This document shows, piece by piece, positions 26,397 to 34,401 of a stretch of 64,000 bases of DNA. The translations under genes and the position numbers were made by a program. The first letter of the stretch is position 1, and every line of letters begins with the position of its first letter. The DNA is from Methanoculleus oceani (lineage in GTDB: Archaea; Halobacteriota; Methanomicrobia; Methanomicrobiales; Methanoculleaceae): the NCBI RefSeq assembly GCF_023702065.1, contig NZ_QFDM01000002.1:1-64000 (forward strand). The letters are read 5' to 3'. The notes below the pieces were generated by a model. That model searched no databases. It had not been told where the DNA came from and saw only the letters and a list, made by a program, of their open reading frames with translations.

Positions 26397-26680
26397 GCGA
26401 CCGGCCGAAGGTGCGACGTTCCTCAGGAACGGAGCTTGAGCACTGTCAAGTGCGGGGGCAGGAGCATGAGCACCGGAGGTGCGATGGCGAGGTTCCGCAG
26501 GAACCGAGATTAAGCGCCGCAGCACGAGCGCGATCAGATCCGAGCAACAAGCCTTCTTCTGTCCTGAAGAAATCGGCGGGCTTATGCAACCCAGATTACC
26601 CGTGCCAGGCGAACTGTTGCCACTCGAAAACGCTTCGCGTTTTCTCAGGCTCCGGCCCTGCGGCCCGTCGCCCGGCAAAA
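26397..26680 (+). repeat. Hairpin chain adjoining repeat copy B
   Basis: TGCGAC, CGTTCC-TCA-GGAACG, GGAGCTTGAG (26431-26440), CACT-GTCA-AGTG, GGAGCATGAG (26461-26470), CACC-GGAG-GTG and GGTTCC-GCA-GGAACC follow one another. The last part (26630-26680) holds an inverted unit, AAAACGC-TTC-GCGTTTT with CTCAGGCTCC and GGCCC-TGC-GGGCC-type stems. It has the same architecture as 1955-2112 but different stem sequences. Confidence 0.7.
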
Positions 26681-26701
26681 AGAACGTAACAGAAAAAAGG
26701 G

Positions 26702-27283
26702 TTACATTATGGTTTCGAGCCGCTGCTCCAGGAAATCGAGTCCTCTCTTGATGTCCTCGATATTCTTGCCGCCGGTCAGGATGATCTTACCCGAACTGAA
26801 GAGAAGGGCGACGATCTTCGGGTCCTCGATGCGGTAGACGAGCCCCGGGAACTGCTCGGGCTCATACTCGATGTTCTCGAGGTTAAGGGTGATGACCACC
26901 TTGTTTAAGTTGATGTACCTGCCCATGTCGTACGAACAGACGATGTTCGTGATCGCGACCTGCGGCTCGCCGTAGGTATCGACGCCGGCATCCCGCAGCG
27001 ACTGCATGATGATCTCGAGGCCGTCATGCAGGTCCTGCTTGTTCCTGATACCGGTGAGCACCACTTTTCCCGAGGAGAATATCAGGGATGCGATCTTGGG
27101 TTTCTCGATGCGGTAGACCGCGCCGGGGAACCGCTTCGTATTCAGTTCACAGTTTTTTATTTTATCCGATACGTTTTCGAGGTCGATCGAGTCTGCAATC
27201 ACCCCGGAGGCAACGATGTTCTCAATTTTCAGTGACTCGTATCCCTTCTCATCCATTGATATGAGTATTATTTTTTGGACCAT
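26702..27283 (-). CDS. tbp: TATA-box-binding protein
   Basis: This is a TBP with the two internal direct repeats that form the saddle: FPGAVYRIEKPKIASLIFSS and FPGLVYRIEDPKIVALLFSS, each followed by GK-V/I-V/I-LTG. It nucleates RNA polymerase recruitment with TFB. A TATA-like CATAAAGAT near 27300-27308 fits a leaderless start at 27283, but the ATG at 27256 (MDEKGYESLKIENIV) is where family similarity begins, so the first nine residues are uncertain. It is the last minus-strand gene before the divergent acyl-CoA synthetase. Confidence 0.96.
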   Translation of the reverse strand: MVQKIILISMDEKGYESLKIENIVASGVIADSIDLENVSDKIKNCELNTKRFPGAVYRIEKPKIASLIFSSGKVVLTGIRNKQDLHDGLEIIMQSLRDAGVDTYGEPQVAITNIVCSYDMGRYINLNKVVITLNLENIEYEPEQFPGLVYRIEDPKIVALLFSSGKIILTGGKNIEDIKRGLDFLEQRLETIM

Positions 27284-27384
27284 AATACTAATGGGTAATC
27301 TTTATGGCTATTCCGGATACGGAGCGCCCTTCAACTTCGTGAATGCTTTAAACCATAAACGCGCAACTTTTTATTGACCACGTT

Positions 27385-29088
27385 ATGGCAGACGATGAAC
27401 AAAAACCAGCGTCCTATGAAGACCTCTGCGCCAATTTCACGATAGACGTCCCTGAATACTATAACTTCGGCTTCGACGTGATCGACGCATGGGCGAAGAA
27501 GGACCGGAACAAGCTGGCGATGATCTGGGTGGACCAGGAGGGGAACGAGAAGAAATACACCTTCTTCGACCTCATGCGCCTCTCAAATCAGGCCGTCAAT
27601 ATGTGCATTAAATACGGCATCAAGAAGGGCGACCGGGTCATGCTGATGCTCCCCCGGACACCCGAGTGGTGGGTCTTCACCATCGCCCTCATCAAACTCG
27701 GCGCGGTCTACTGTCCCGCAACGACGATGCTGACCTCCAAAGACCTGAAGTACCGCATCCAGGCGGCCGACATCAGGATGATCGTCACCATGGCCGAGCA
27801 CGCGGACAAGGTCGAGGAGATCCGGGAAGAGTGCCCCACGCTCGCGGTCCGGCTCATGATCGACGGCGTGAAGGACGGGTGGGTCAGTTACCCCGTCGAG
27901 CTCGACTACCCCGCGCCCTGCTCGCACAAACTGGTGAACCTCCCCGGCATGTATCGGACCAAAGCGACGGACCCGCTGCTGATCTTCTTCACCTCCGGCA
28001 CCACCGGCGAGCCGAAGATGGTGGTCCACGACCACTCCTACCCGCTCGGGCACATCGTCACCGCACAGCTGTGGCACGACCTGCGCCCCAATGACCTGCA
28101 CCTGACGCTCTCCGATACCGGCTGGGGGAAGAGCGCGTGGGGAAAACTCTACGGCCAGTGGATCATCGGGGCGTGCATCTTCGTCTACGACATCCGGGGC
28201 CGGTTCCACGCAACCGAGATCCTCCCGCTGCTGGAGAAGTACGGGGTCACGACGTTCTGCTGCCCCCCGACCATCTACCGGATGCTCATCCTCGCCGATC
28301 TCGACAAGTTCGATCTCGCCGACATGCGCCACTGCTGCAGCGCCGGTGAAGCCCTCAACCCCGAGGTGATCCGGGCATGGCAGGAGGGAACCGGGAGGAC
28401 GATCTACGAAGGCTACGGCCAGACCGAGACGGTGCTCTGCATCGGGACGCTTCCCGGCATGGAGCCCAAGCCCGGCTCCATGGGGAGGCCCATGCCGGGC
28501 TGGCATATCGAGCTCCACGACGACGACGGGAAGGTGGTCGGCGTCGGCGAGGAAGGGCGCATCGCCATCAAACTCGATCCCCGGCCGGTCGGGCTCTTCT
28601 CCGGCTACCTGGACAACGAAGAGGAGAACCGCAAGGTCTTTTCAGACGGGTTCTATTACACCGGCGACAAGGCATACATGGACGAGGACGGCTACTTCTG
28701 GTTCATCGGCCGCGACGACGACGTCATCAAGTCGTCCGGCTACCGGATCGGGCCGTTCGAGGTGGAGAGCGCCCTCATGGAGCACCCCTCCGTGCAGGAG
28801 GCGGCGGTCGTCGGGTCGCCCGACGTGCTCCGCGGGCTGGTCGTCAAGGCCTTCATCGTCTTAAAACCCGGCTACCGGCCCACGGAGTCCCTGGTCAAGG
28901 ACATCCAGAAGCAGGTCAAGCGGGTGACGGCACCCTACAAGTACCCACGCGTGATCGAGTTCGTGGAGTCGCTCCCGAAGACCATCTCCGGCAAGATCAG
29001 GCGGCACGAGCTCCGTGAACTGGAGATGAAGCGGTTTATGGACAACAACTCCCGGGACTCCCCTGCCATCGGGGAGGGCGGGGAGTAA
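27385..29088 (+). CDS. AMP-forming acyl-CoA synthetase (medium-chain type)
   Basis: The 567-residue ANL enzyme has P-loop TSGTTGEPKMVVH, the adenylate motif YEGYGQTETV, hinge region GRDDDVIKSSGYRIGPFEVE and the C-terminal catalytic lysine in PKTISGKIRR. Closest in pattern to the medium/branched-chain MACS group known from Methanosarcina and methanogen genomes, rather than acetyl-CoA synthetase. The substrate is not predictable from sequence alone. It is monocistronic and transcribed away from TBP. Confidence 0.9.
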   Translation: MADDEQKPASYEDLCANFTIDVPEYYNFGFDVIDAWAKKDRNKLAMIWVDQEGNEKKYTFFDLMRLSNQAVNMCIKYGIKKGDRVMLMLPRTPEWWVFTIALIKLGAVYCPATTMLTSKDLKYRIQAADIRMIVTMAEHADKVEEIREECPTLAVRLMIDGVKDGWVSYPVELDYPAPCSHKLVNLPGMYRTKATDPLLIFFTSGTTGEPKMVVHDHSYPLGHIVTAQLWHDLRPNDLHLTLSDTGWGKSAWGKLYGQWIIGACIFVYDIRGRFHATEILPLLEKYGVTTFCCPPTIYRMLILADLDKFDLADMRHCCSAGEALNPEVIRAWQEGTGRTIYEGYGQTETVLCIGTLPGMEPKPGSMGRPMPGWHIELHDDDGKVVGVGEEGRIAIKLDPRPVGLFSGYLDNEEENRKVFSDGFYYTGDKAYMDEDGYFWFIGRDDDVIKSSGYRIGPFEVESALMEHPSVQEAAVVGSPDVLRGLVVKAFIVLKPGYRPTESLVKDIQKQVKRVTAPYKYPRVIEFVESLPKTISGKIRRHELRELEMKRFMDNNSRDSPAIGEGGE

Positions 29089-29174
29089 TTACCTTTATTT
29101 TGTTGGAGATGCTACAGTATTAGGCGCGAGGAACGCCGTGACACGTCAACGGCGGAGGTTCGCCACACATTCGT

Positions 29175-29259
29175 GCGAGGGTTGCCAAGCCAGGTCAAAG
29201 GCGCTGGGTTCAGGGCCCAGTCTCGTAGGAGTTCGAGCGTTCGAATCGCTCCCCTCGCA
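29175..29259 (+). tRNA. tRNA-Leu (anticodon CAG)
   Basis: The acceptor arms GCGAGGG and CCCTCGC pair, with discriminator A at 29259. The anticodon stem CTGGG/CCCAG encloses the loop TTCAGGG (anticodon CAG). A long class II variable arm and the T arm with GTTCGAATC follow, so this is a leucine tRNA for CUG codons. No 3' CCA is encoded and no intron is seen. A TATA-like CTTTATTTT lies at 29094-29102. Confidence 0.95.
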
Positions 29260-29298
29260 TTTTCTGTTCGTTCTGTTGTTCCAAAAAAAGAGGTAGAG

Positions 29299-29553
29299 TT
29301 ATTTGACCCTGCCGAACTCCTGGCTCACGTCTGCTGCGGACTGGAAGGTCTTGTCCTGGAACATCTCGAGGACCTGGATCACCGCGTCGGGTGCGTTGTT
29401 CTTCCGTGCGTGGCTGATCAGATCCTGCTTGCCGGCCGGGTAGTCCATGCCGCCGAGGAATTTCTGGAATGCGGATGCGCTCAGCTCCTCAACGGAGGCC
29501 GCCTGGGCCGCAGATGCCATTCCGCCTTTAACTGAAGGTCTCTCTTCTGCCAT
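29299..29553 (-). CDS. DUF2795 protein (single domain)
   Basis: The 84-residue protein has an Ala-rich start and one DUF2795 unit: FQKFLGGMDYPAGKQDLISH, ARKNNAPDAVIQVLEMF, then FQSAADVSQEFGRV. The start at 29553 is supported by GGTGA 5 nt upstream. DUF2795 proteins are small, helical and of unknown function. The two-domain relative at 33507-34022 shares the same FLxGxDYPA and AxxNNAP signatures. Confidence 0.8.
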   Translation of the reverse strand: MAEERPSVKGGMASAAQAASVEELSASAFQKFLGGMDYPAGKQDLISHARKNNAPDAVIQVLEMFQDKTFQSAADVSQEFGRVK

Positions 29554-29948
29554 GGTTCTCACCACCATTTCAACTGCATCCCGCATGCGGGACACACGGT
29601 CGCCCCATAGCTCTAGTTGAATAAAAATTTTGCTGTCGTTTGGGGCGAAAATACGCGCTATCTGACGAGGGAAGGGTCCGGATCAGAGGTGGTGCCGGCT
29701 GCATAGGGCAAGCGGGACGGCCTCTTCCCCGGCAGTGCGCCGGGGAAGGAAATTCCCTGGCTCGTTCATCCGGTCGATGACAGTCGCGTATCGGCCCTGT
29801 TCTGCCGCGTGCGGTAACGTTGCTGCAACACGGGCGGTGGGACCGGTAACGGGAGCGTGCGCGCCGGACAATCAGAGGTGAGGTTCCCTTGAACCCCGAC
29901 TCTCGAAAAAGGTGGGATATTCGGAATACTGTTCTTCCGGGTAAGCGT
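29554..29948 (-). other. Intergenic region, no gene seen
   Basis: Between the DUF2795 gene and the RRM gene there is about 395 bp without a protein-like frame or recognisable RNA. It must contain the DUF2795 promoter and the RRM 3' end; I see no repeat copy here. Confidence 0.5.
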
Positions 29949-30209
29949 TTAATACCGCTGGTAATCGCTTCTGGGTCTCGGAGGCCGGGCCTCGTCGATC
30001 TTTAAGGTGCGGCCTTCAAATACGGTGTTGTTCAGGGCTTCCTTTGCTGCCTCAGCCTCTTCGGGGCTGGACATCTCGACAAACCCGAATCCTTTGCGCT
30101 CGATAACTCTGACGTCACTTACCGTCCCGTACTGGCTAAATAAGTCTTTCAACTGCTCCTCATTTACCGAGTAGGTGAGGTTACCGACGTACAGCTTGCT
30201 GCTTTCCAT
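29949..30209 (-). CDS. RRM RNA-binding protein
   Basis: The 86-residue protein is a single RNA recognition motif: RNP2 LYVGNLTY at residues 6-13 and RNP1 KGFGFVEM at about 39-46, with a short basic Pro/Arg/Tyr tail (ARPPRPRSDYQRY). These aromatic residues stack on single-stranded RNA. Stand-alone RRMs are common in cyanobacteria, some bacteria and eukaryotes but patchy in archaea. AGAGGA 7 nt before the ATG and a TATA-like AATTAAAG near 30242-30250 support expression. Confidence 0.93.
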   Translation of the reverse strand: MESSKLYVGNLTYSVNEEQLKDLFSQYGTVSDVRVIERKGFGFVEMSSPEEAEAAKEALNNTVFEGRTLKIDEARPPRPRSDYQRY

Positions 30210-30250
30210 TCAAAGATCCTCTTCACACATGTACGCTCAAACTTTAATTA

Positions 30251-30652
30251 CCCTTCGGAAGGAAAACCGGACGGCAGTTTGAAGGCAACTCCCCCGGTGC
30301 AGGCACACACCTGCCGGTCGGGTTGCACGTTCAAGGAGATTGTTTAACGCCCCCGATCCCGGATCCCGGCAGGTTCTCCCGTAGGACAGCGGAGCCCCTG
30401 TCAGGGGTATCCGGCACCGGGCATGATACCCTTCCGACCGGAAGAAGACTCCCTGTGCTCCCGGAGCATCCCTTCCCCGCACCCGTCACCGTCCGTCATA
30501 CCGGCGGGGTTTTGGAGGTGAGTCCCGCTTCAGGTCCGGCAGACGCCTTCGAGCAGATCCCCGGTCTCGATACCCCGGCAGCGCCCGGAGCATCCTGCGA
30601 TTCCCGGGCTCTTCTCGCCGGATCCCGGTTGTGCCGAGGTTCACGGGACAGA
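30251..30652. other. Intergenic region between RRM and aIF1A genes
   Basis: About 400 bp separates the divergent RRM and aIF1A promoters. Long frames cross it on both strands but have Pro/Arg/Gly-rich composition without domains, so I call no gene. Several short GC-rich inverted repeats occur. A structured leader or small RNA cannot be excluded. Confidence 0.4.
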
Positions 30653-30661
30653 TACTTTAAT
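30653..30661 (+). promoter_or_regulatory. TATA-like element for aIF1A
   Basis: TACTTTAAT lies about 80 nt before the proposed start codon at 30740, predicting transcription from about 30685 and a leader of ~55 nt that includes the GGAG ribosome-binding site at 30728-30731. Confidence 0.45.
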
Positions 30662-30739
30662 GGTGGCTTGGATCATTGGTATACACCTCTAGTAAATCTT
30701 CGGGCGGACTGCACCGCCGCCTGTTACGGAGTTGATTAA

Positions 30740-31057
30740 CTGACGAATACACGAGGATCACAGAACAACGAAAGTGAAGAGATCGTACGCGTACGATTAC
30801 CGAAGAAGAGAAACCGGGAGATATTCGCCCGGGCCGACCTGATGCTCGGGGCAAACCACATCCGTGTCCGCTGCGAGGACGGCGTGACGCGCACGGGAAG
30901 GATCAAGGGCAAGATCAAGAAGCGGCTCTGGATACGCGAAGGAGATCTCCTGATCGTTGTTCCCTGGAGTTTCCAGGACGAGAAGTGCGATATCATCTAC
31001 CGCTACATCAGGCCCCAGGTAGACTGGCTCAAGAAGCACAACTATCTCAGCCAATAA
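30740..31057 (+). CDS. eif1A: Translation initiation factor aIF1A, apparent CTG start
   Basis: The protein is aIF1A: VRVRLPKKRNREIFARADLM, GANHIRVRCEDGVTRTGRI, GKIKKRLWIREGDLLIVVPW and FQDEKCDIIYRY, an OB-fold that binds the 30S A site. The first ATG (30842) would remove 34 residues including the conserved VRVRLPKK strand. The frame is open from an in-frame TAA (30737-30739), and the only plausible initiator is CTG at 30740, which has GGAG with 8-nt spacing. This gives 105 residues, the usual aIF1A length. Either this is genuine CTG initiation or a sequencing error has hidden a standard start. Confidence 0.93.
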   Translation: MTNTRGSQNNESEEIVRVRLPKKRNREIFARADLMLGANHIRVRCEDGVTRTGRIKGKIKKRLWIREGDLLIVVPWSFQDEKCDIIYRYIRPQVDWLKKHNYLSQ

Positions 31058-31151
31058 TCCCCGCATTTCTACGCCACGGTTGAGCTACCGTCGCCGGCCT
31101 CCGGCAGAACGGAGGTGGGCACAATCCGGGATTCACCCTTCCCGGCGATAC

Positions 31152-31730
31152 TTATTTCTGCGAATCCCGGTTGACGGCGTCCGTCAGGTTTGCCGCGAGA
31201 TCGGTATGCACCAGTACGAACGTTCTGCTCACCGATGCCGTCACGCTCGCCGTTATCTGCATGGTGAGCATGATGAGCCGCAGGGCGTCCTGAACCGTTC
31301 CCCCCTCCCACATCCCCCGGATGCACTGGTTGGCGGTCTGCTTCGTGATATCGTTTCCCAGCACCACAAAGTTGCTTGCCCCGCCCCTTCGCGTCACCCG
31401 CAGCCGGGAATCGACGACCTCGGCGATTGCATAACTTCCTACCGTAGCGTACAGCCTCTTCCTCGCGATGGCCGGCCCCTCCGTCTCCGTCACCTCACCG
31501 ATGAGCACCCCGCCCTGTTGCGAGACCTTGGCTTTATCGTCCCGGACCCGGATTGTCACGCCGATCTCGTCCGCACGTTCCTTCAGGTCGTTGTCGGAAG
31601 CAATCGAACCGCTGTAGAGTTCGCGTTCCAGCTCTTCGATGCAGGAATCGTCCCCCCCAAAGGCGATCTCCCGCATATCTCCCGCCATCACGGCGCCCTG
31701 TTTTCCGATGAATGCTATCACGAGAGTCAT
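31152..31730 (-). CDS. DUF2121 protein, proteasome/Ntn-hydrolase-like
   Basis: The 192-residue methanogen protein begins MTLVIAFIGKQGAVMAGDMR, which parallels proteasome beta/HslV starts (Thr, strand, K/G-G-V-V-L-A-A-D). Thr2 would be the potential N-terminal nucleophile after Met removal. Later segments (YATVGSYAIAEVVDSR, SRTFVLVHTDLAANLTDA) fit the alpha-beta-beta-alpha sandwich. The family is DUF2121, of unknown function. The start at 31730 is chosen so that the fold begins at residue 1; the upstream 20 codons are not conserved-looking. Confidence 0.85.
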   Translation of the reverse strand: MTLVIAFIGKQGAVMAGDMREIAFGGDDSCIEELERELYSGSIASDNDLKERADEIGVTIRVRDDKAKVSQQGGVLIGEVTETEGPAIARKRLYATVGSYAIAEVVDSRLRVTRRGGASNFVVLGNDITKQTANQCIRGMWEGGTVQDALRLIMLTMQITASVTASVSRTFVLVHTDLAANLTDAVNRDSQK

Positions 31731-32114
31731 ACGCTGAGCCCCCAATCCCGGCATGCAACGGGAAGTTGCGCTCACCCCACTCTCCCGCACCCCGTATCAA
31801 TCTGTTGATGCCCCTCCGGATAGCCGTCCCATCCGCCGGCTTTGCCGGAAGACGGTCCCCGGGAACCCTTCCGGCAGGCGGTCGGGGCACACGGCGGGTG
31901 AAAAACATTCATGCTTTGCCGGGGATGCGTGATGATCTGTTACGCACGTATATATACCCCGATTCAGGGTCGATATAATTATCCTGATTTAAGTATATTA
32001 TGTTTAAAGGTGCATAAAAATGTCCAGAATCCGTTATATCCTATTTAGAATCCTCGGAATTTAATATTTTACCCTAATATCATTTTTTAGTAAAGAATAA
32101 ATTGATATACTAAA
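31731..32114. other. AT-rich divergent promoter region
   Basis: This 384-bp gap is much more AT-rich from 31930 onward. It contains CGTATATATACC (about 31943-31954, near-palindromic and usable on either strand) and several TTTAAAG/TATTATG-type elements before the HAMP gene. No open frame or RNA is recognised; it probably carries promoters for both flanking genes. Confidence 0.5.
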
Positions 32115-32561
32115 ATGAGAAACTATTCTCCCATGGCTGAAATCTTCTCGCAAGAAGTCGGGATAATGCAGGATGGACTCGCCATCCAGATCCCGATATT
32201 CTACAAACTGATGGCGAGCATGCTGACCGTTGCAGTCATCCCTATCTTCATGCTGGGGATCGTCTCGGCAGGGGATACCGGGAGCGTCATCGCCACGCTT
32301 GGTCTGCAGAACAGCATCATTGTCCTGACCCTGCTCACGCTCTCCGTGATCCTGATGTGGAGTTTCTATCTCGCAAAGAGCATCACGACCCCCATCGAGC
32401 AACTCTCAAAGGTTGCTACCAGCGTAAGCCAGGGCGACCTCACAAACACCGAGATCACGGTGATAAGCAACGATGAGATCGGCGAACTCGCAGTCGCGTT
32501 CAACCGCCTGATCAACTCCTACAGGATCCTCGATACCCTTGCAAAGGACGACGCCGAGTAG
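32115..32561 (+). CDS. Two-helix membrane protein with HAMP domain only
   Basis: The 148-residue protein has two transmembrane helices (about residues 26-51 and 64-87) and a HAMP domain (about 88-138: SITTPIEQLSKVATSVSQGD, SNDEIGELAVAFNRLINSY). There is no extracellular sensor domain between the helices beyond a few residues and no kinase, cyclase or methyl-accepting output after HAMP; it ends 10 residues later. It could transmit a membrane signal to the roadblock-type protein encoded 61 bp downstream. Confidence 0.88.
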   Translation: MRNYSPMAEIFSQEVGIMQDGLAIQIPIFYKLMASMLTVAVIPIFMLGIVSAGDTGSVIATLGLQNSIIVLTLLTLSVILMWSFYLAKSITTPIEQLSKVATSVSQGDLTNTEITVISNDEIGELAVAFNRLINSYRILDTLAKDDAE

Positions 32562-32622
32562 GAGAAACGGCCGGAGGAGACGCTCTCTTCCCACAAAAAG
32601 ATGCGGTTAGGCAGGAATCCGG

Positions 32623-33372
32623 ATGATGGACACATTACCAGAGGGAAAGGTCATAGGAGAGATGCAGGCACCGCTCCAGTGGATCTTCTCCCACACGTCC
32701 CGCTTTGACGGGGCGGTGCGGATCACGATGCAGGACGGAGAGGGATTCCTGCTGGTGCGGAAAGGAGAACCTCTCGCTGCACACTTCAGACACCCGCTGA
32801 AATCTCTGAGCGGGCCGTCGGCATTGAAATACTTCGGCAGTCAGCCTATCCTCGACTTCGGCCTCTGGAAGTACGAGCCCGACGAGATGCAGGAGGCCTT
32901 CGCCGTATCGGTAAAGATGCAGGCCCTCCTGCGGCCCGACTGTGAACCTCCCGTGGCCGACCCGCCCGCGGAGAGCGCCAGGCACGGTCCTGTGGCCGGG
33001 ACCGCGGAGGAGAAGGAAGAGAACTCTCACGACACCCCCTCCGGACAGGAGTCCGATCGGCTCAGGGCGGTGCTGCAGCACCCGGGGGTGACTGCAGTCG
33101 CCTGCTTCGCAGACGGCCTCTGCATCTCTTCGGCCGGGGATATCGATGCCGACTATACCGTCGCCTTCGCCGAAGACCTGGTCCGGTGGTCGCTCGCCCT
33201 GCAATCGGTCACGCCGGCTTCCGGGGCATTCGTACAGATGACAATCTTTTATCGTGGCGGAAACGTCATCGTCACTCCCTATGGGGACGAGTATCTCTGT
33301 ATCTTTACCCGGCCGGAGGTACAGTTCGGCCAGGTACGGCGGATGATCCGGGAGATCCAGAGCGGAGCCTGA
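32623..33372 (+). CDS. Two-domain signalling protein with C-terminal roadblock/LC7-like domain
   Basis: The 249-residue protein has an N-terminal DUF4388/PATAN-like domain (about 5-95: GAVRITMQDGEGFLLVRKGE, SGPSALKYFGSQPILDFGLW), an acidic low-complexity linker (about 108-145) and a C-terminal roadblock/LC7-like alpha/beta domain (LRAVLQHPGVTAVACFADGL, MTIFYRGGNVIVTPYGDEYL). Roadblock proteins regulate small GTPases or polarity and signalling. No GTPase is nearby, so the HAMP protein upstream is the natural partner. Confidence 0.75.
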   Translation: MMDTLPEGKVIGEMQAPLQWIFSHTSRFDGAVRITMQDGEGFLLVRKGEPLAAHFRHPLKSLSGPSALKYFGSQPILDFGLWKYEPDEMQEAFAVSVKMQALLRPDCEPPVADPPAESARHGPVAGTAEEKEENSHDTPSGQESDRLRAVLQHPGVTAVACFADGLCISSAGDIDADYTVAFAEDLVRWSLALQSVTPASGAFVQMTIFYRGGNVIVTPYGDEYLCIFTRPEVQFGQVRRMIREIQSGA

Positions 33373-33458
33373 GCAGATCCCCTGCAGGTTCCATCCCGGA
33401 TATCGAGCCGCATTGCCTGAACGGACGGTTTTCTGCCGTTCCAATGGTTAGAACAACT

Positions 33459-33469
33459 CTTTTATAATA
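33459..33469 (+). promoter_or_regulatory. TATA box for the tandem DUF2795 gene
   Basis: CTTTTATAATA is followed after about 26 bp by a perfect GGAGGTGA ribosome-binding site (33495-33502), giving a short leader before the ATG at 33507. Confidence 0.6.
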
Positions 33470-33506
33470 GTTGCTCCATTCACCCGCCGTCACAGGAGGT
33501 GACATG

Positions 33507-34022
33507 ATGGCAGAAGCGAGGCTTAAGGTGAATCCGGCGACGGTCGAGAAGTACCTGGCCGGAGTGGATTACCCGGCGAAGAGGCAGGACCTGATCGACC
33601 GGGCAAGGATGAACGATGCGGACAGGGATGTCATGGATACCCTCGACAGCCTGCCCGACCAGACCTACCACTCGCCCATAGACGTCAGCAAGGCGATGGC
33701 CGGGTCCGCGATCGGGTCGCGGCCGAGTTCGTCGTCCGGTGAGGGGGCCGGCCTTGCAACCGGACGGAAGGAGACACGGGGAGGCGGGGAGGCATCGGTC
33801 GGCAGAACCACAGCCGTCAGCGCGGCTGAAGTGCAGAAATACCTCCGCGGCATGGACTATCCCGCAGGCATAAGCGAGGTCGTCACCCAGGCGCAGAAGA
33901 ACAATGCACCCGGGGATGTGCTCGATATCCTGAACAGGATCCGGGACCGGGAGTTCCGTTCCGCCGCCGACGTGAGCAAAGCCCTCGGCGAGGTTATGCA
34001 GGCGGCACGGACGGGCAGGTAG
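33507..34022 (+). CDS. Tandem DUF2795 protein
   Basis: The 171-residue protein carries two DUF2795 units: the first about 5-62 (VEKYLAGVDYPAKRQDLIDR, YHSPIDVSKAMAG) and the second about 107-165 (VQKYLRGMDYPAGISEVVTQ, FRSAADVSKALGEV), joined by a Ser/Gly/Thr-rich linker. The second of two adjacent ATGs is preferred because GGAGGTGA sits 4 nt before it. The unit resembles the single-domain protein at 29299-29553. Confidence 0.85.
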   Translation: MAEARLKVNPATVEKYLAGVDYPAKRQDLIDRARMNDADRDVMDTLDSLPDQTYHSPIDVSKAMAGSAIGSRPSSSSGEGAGLATGRKETRGGGEASVGRTTAVSAAEVQKYLRGMDYPAGISEVVTQAQKNNAPGDVLDILNRIRDREFRSAADVSKALGEVMQAARTGR

Positions 34023-34081
34023 GAGTCCCGTTCGGTAACGGATGCGAAATGTGATCGATCCCGTCGAAGCGACCCGTTGGT

Positions 34082-34348
34082 ATGACCGAAGAGAAGAAGA
34101 GGGCGAGGCGTGGTCTCGCATCCACCGACGAAGAGACCCGCAAGCGCGTCGCGAAGGCCGGCGGGACGGCGCCGCACGCAAAACGGGGACTCCAGGCCGC
34201 TTCCCGCGAGACCCGGCGGCGGGTCGCGCGTGCCGGGGGCAGGGCTCCGCACGAGGCGAGAGGGCTCCAGGCCGCAAGTGCTGAAACCCGGCAGCGGGTC
34301 TCCCGCAAAGGCGGCCGGTCTTCAGCCGGTCCGAAGCGCTCCCCGTAA
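34082..34348 (+). CDS. KGG-repeat (stress-type) basic protein
   Basis: The 88-residue, very basic protein has three ~23-residue repeats: RGLASTDEETRKRVAKAGGT, RGLQAASRETRRRVARAGGR and RGLQAASAETRQRVSRKGGR. Each ends in the A/K-GG signature of the KGG/stress-induced repeat family (PF10685). Such proteins are disordered and linked to stress or nucleic-acid binding in bacteria. It is 59 bp downstream of the tandem DUF2795 gene and could share its transcript. Confidence 0.75.
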   Translation: MTEEKKRARRGLASTDEETRKRVAKAGGTAPHAKRGLQAASRETRRRVARAGGRAPHEARGLQAASAETRQRVSRKGGRSSAGPKRSP

Positions 34349-34401
34349 GCCGGGAGCCCCCGGCGCTTCACGCTCTCTTCTCTGTTGACGGAACGAGAAA
34401 C

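Noticed and set aside
30323-30739. A 138-residue plus-strand frame just upstream of aIF1A
   Set aside because: Pro/Gly/Arg-rich without domain or ribosome-binding site, and it would overlap the aIF1A promoter and leader.
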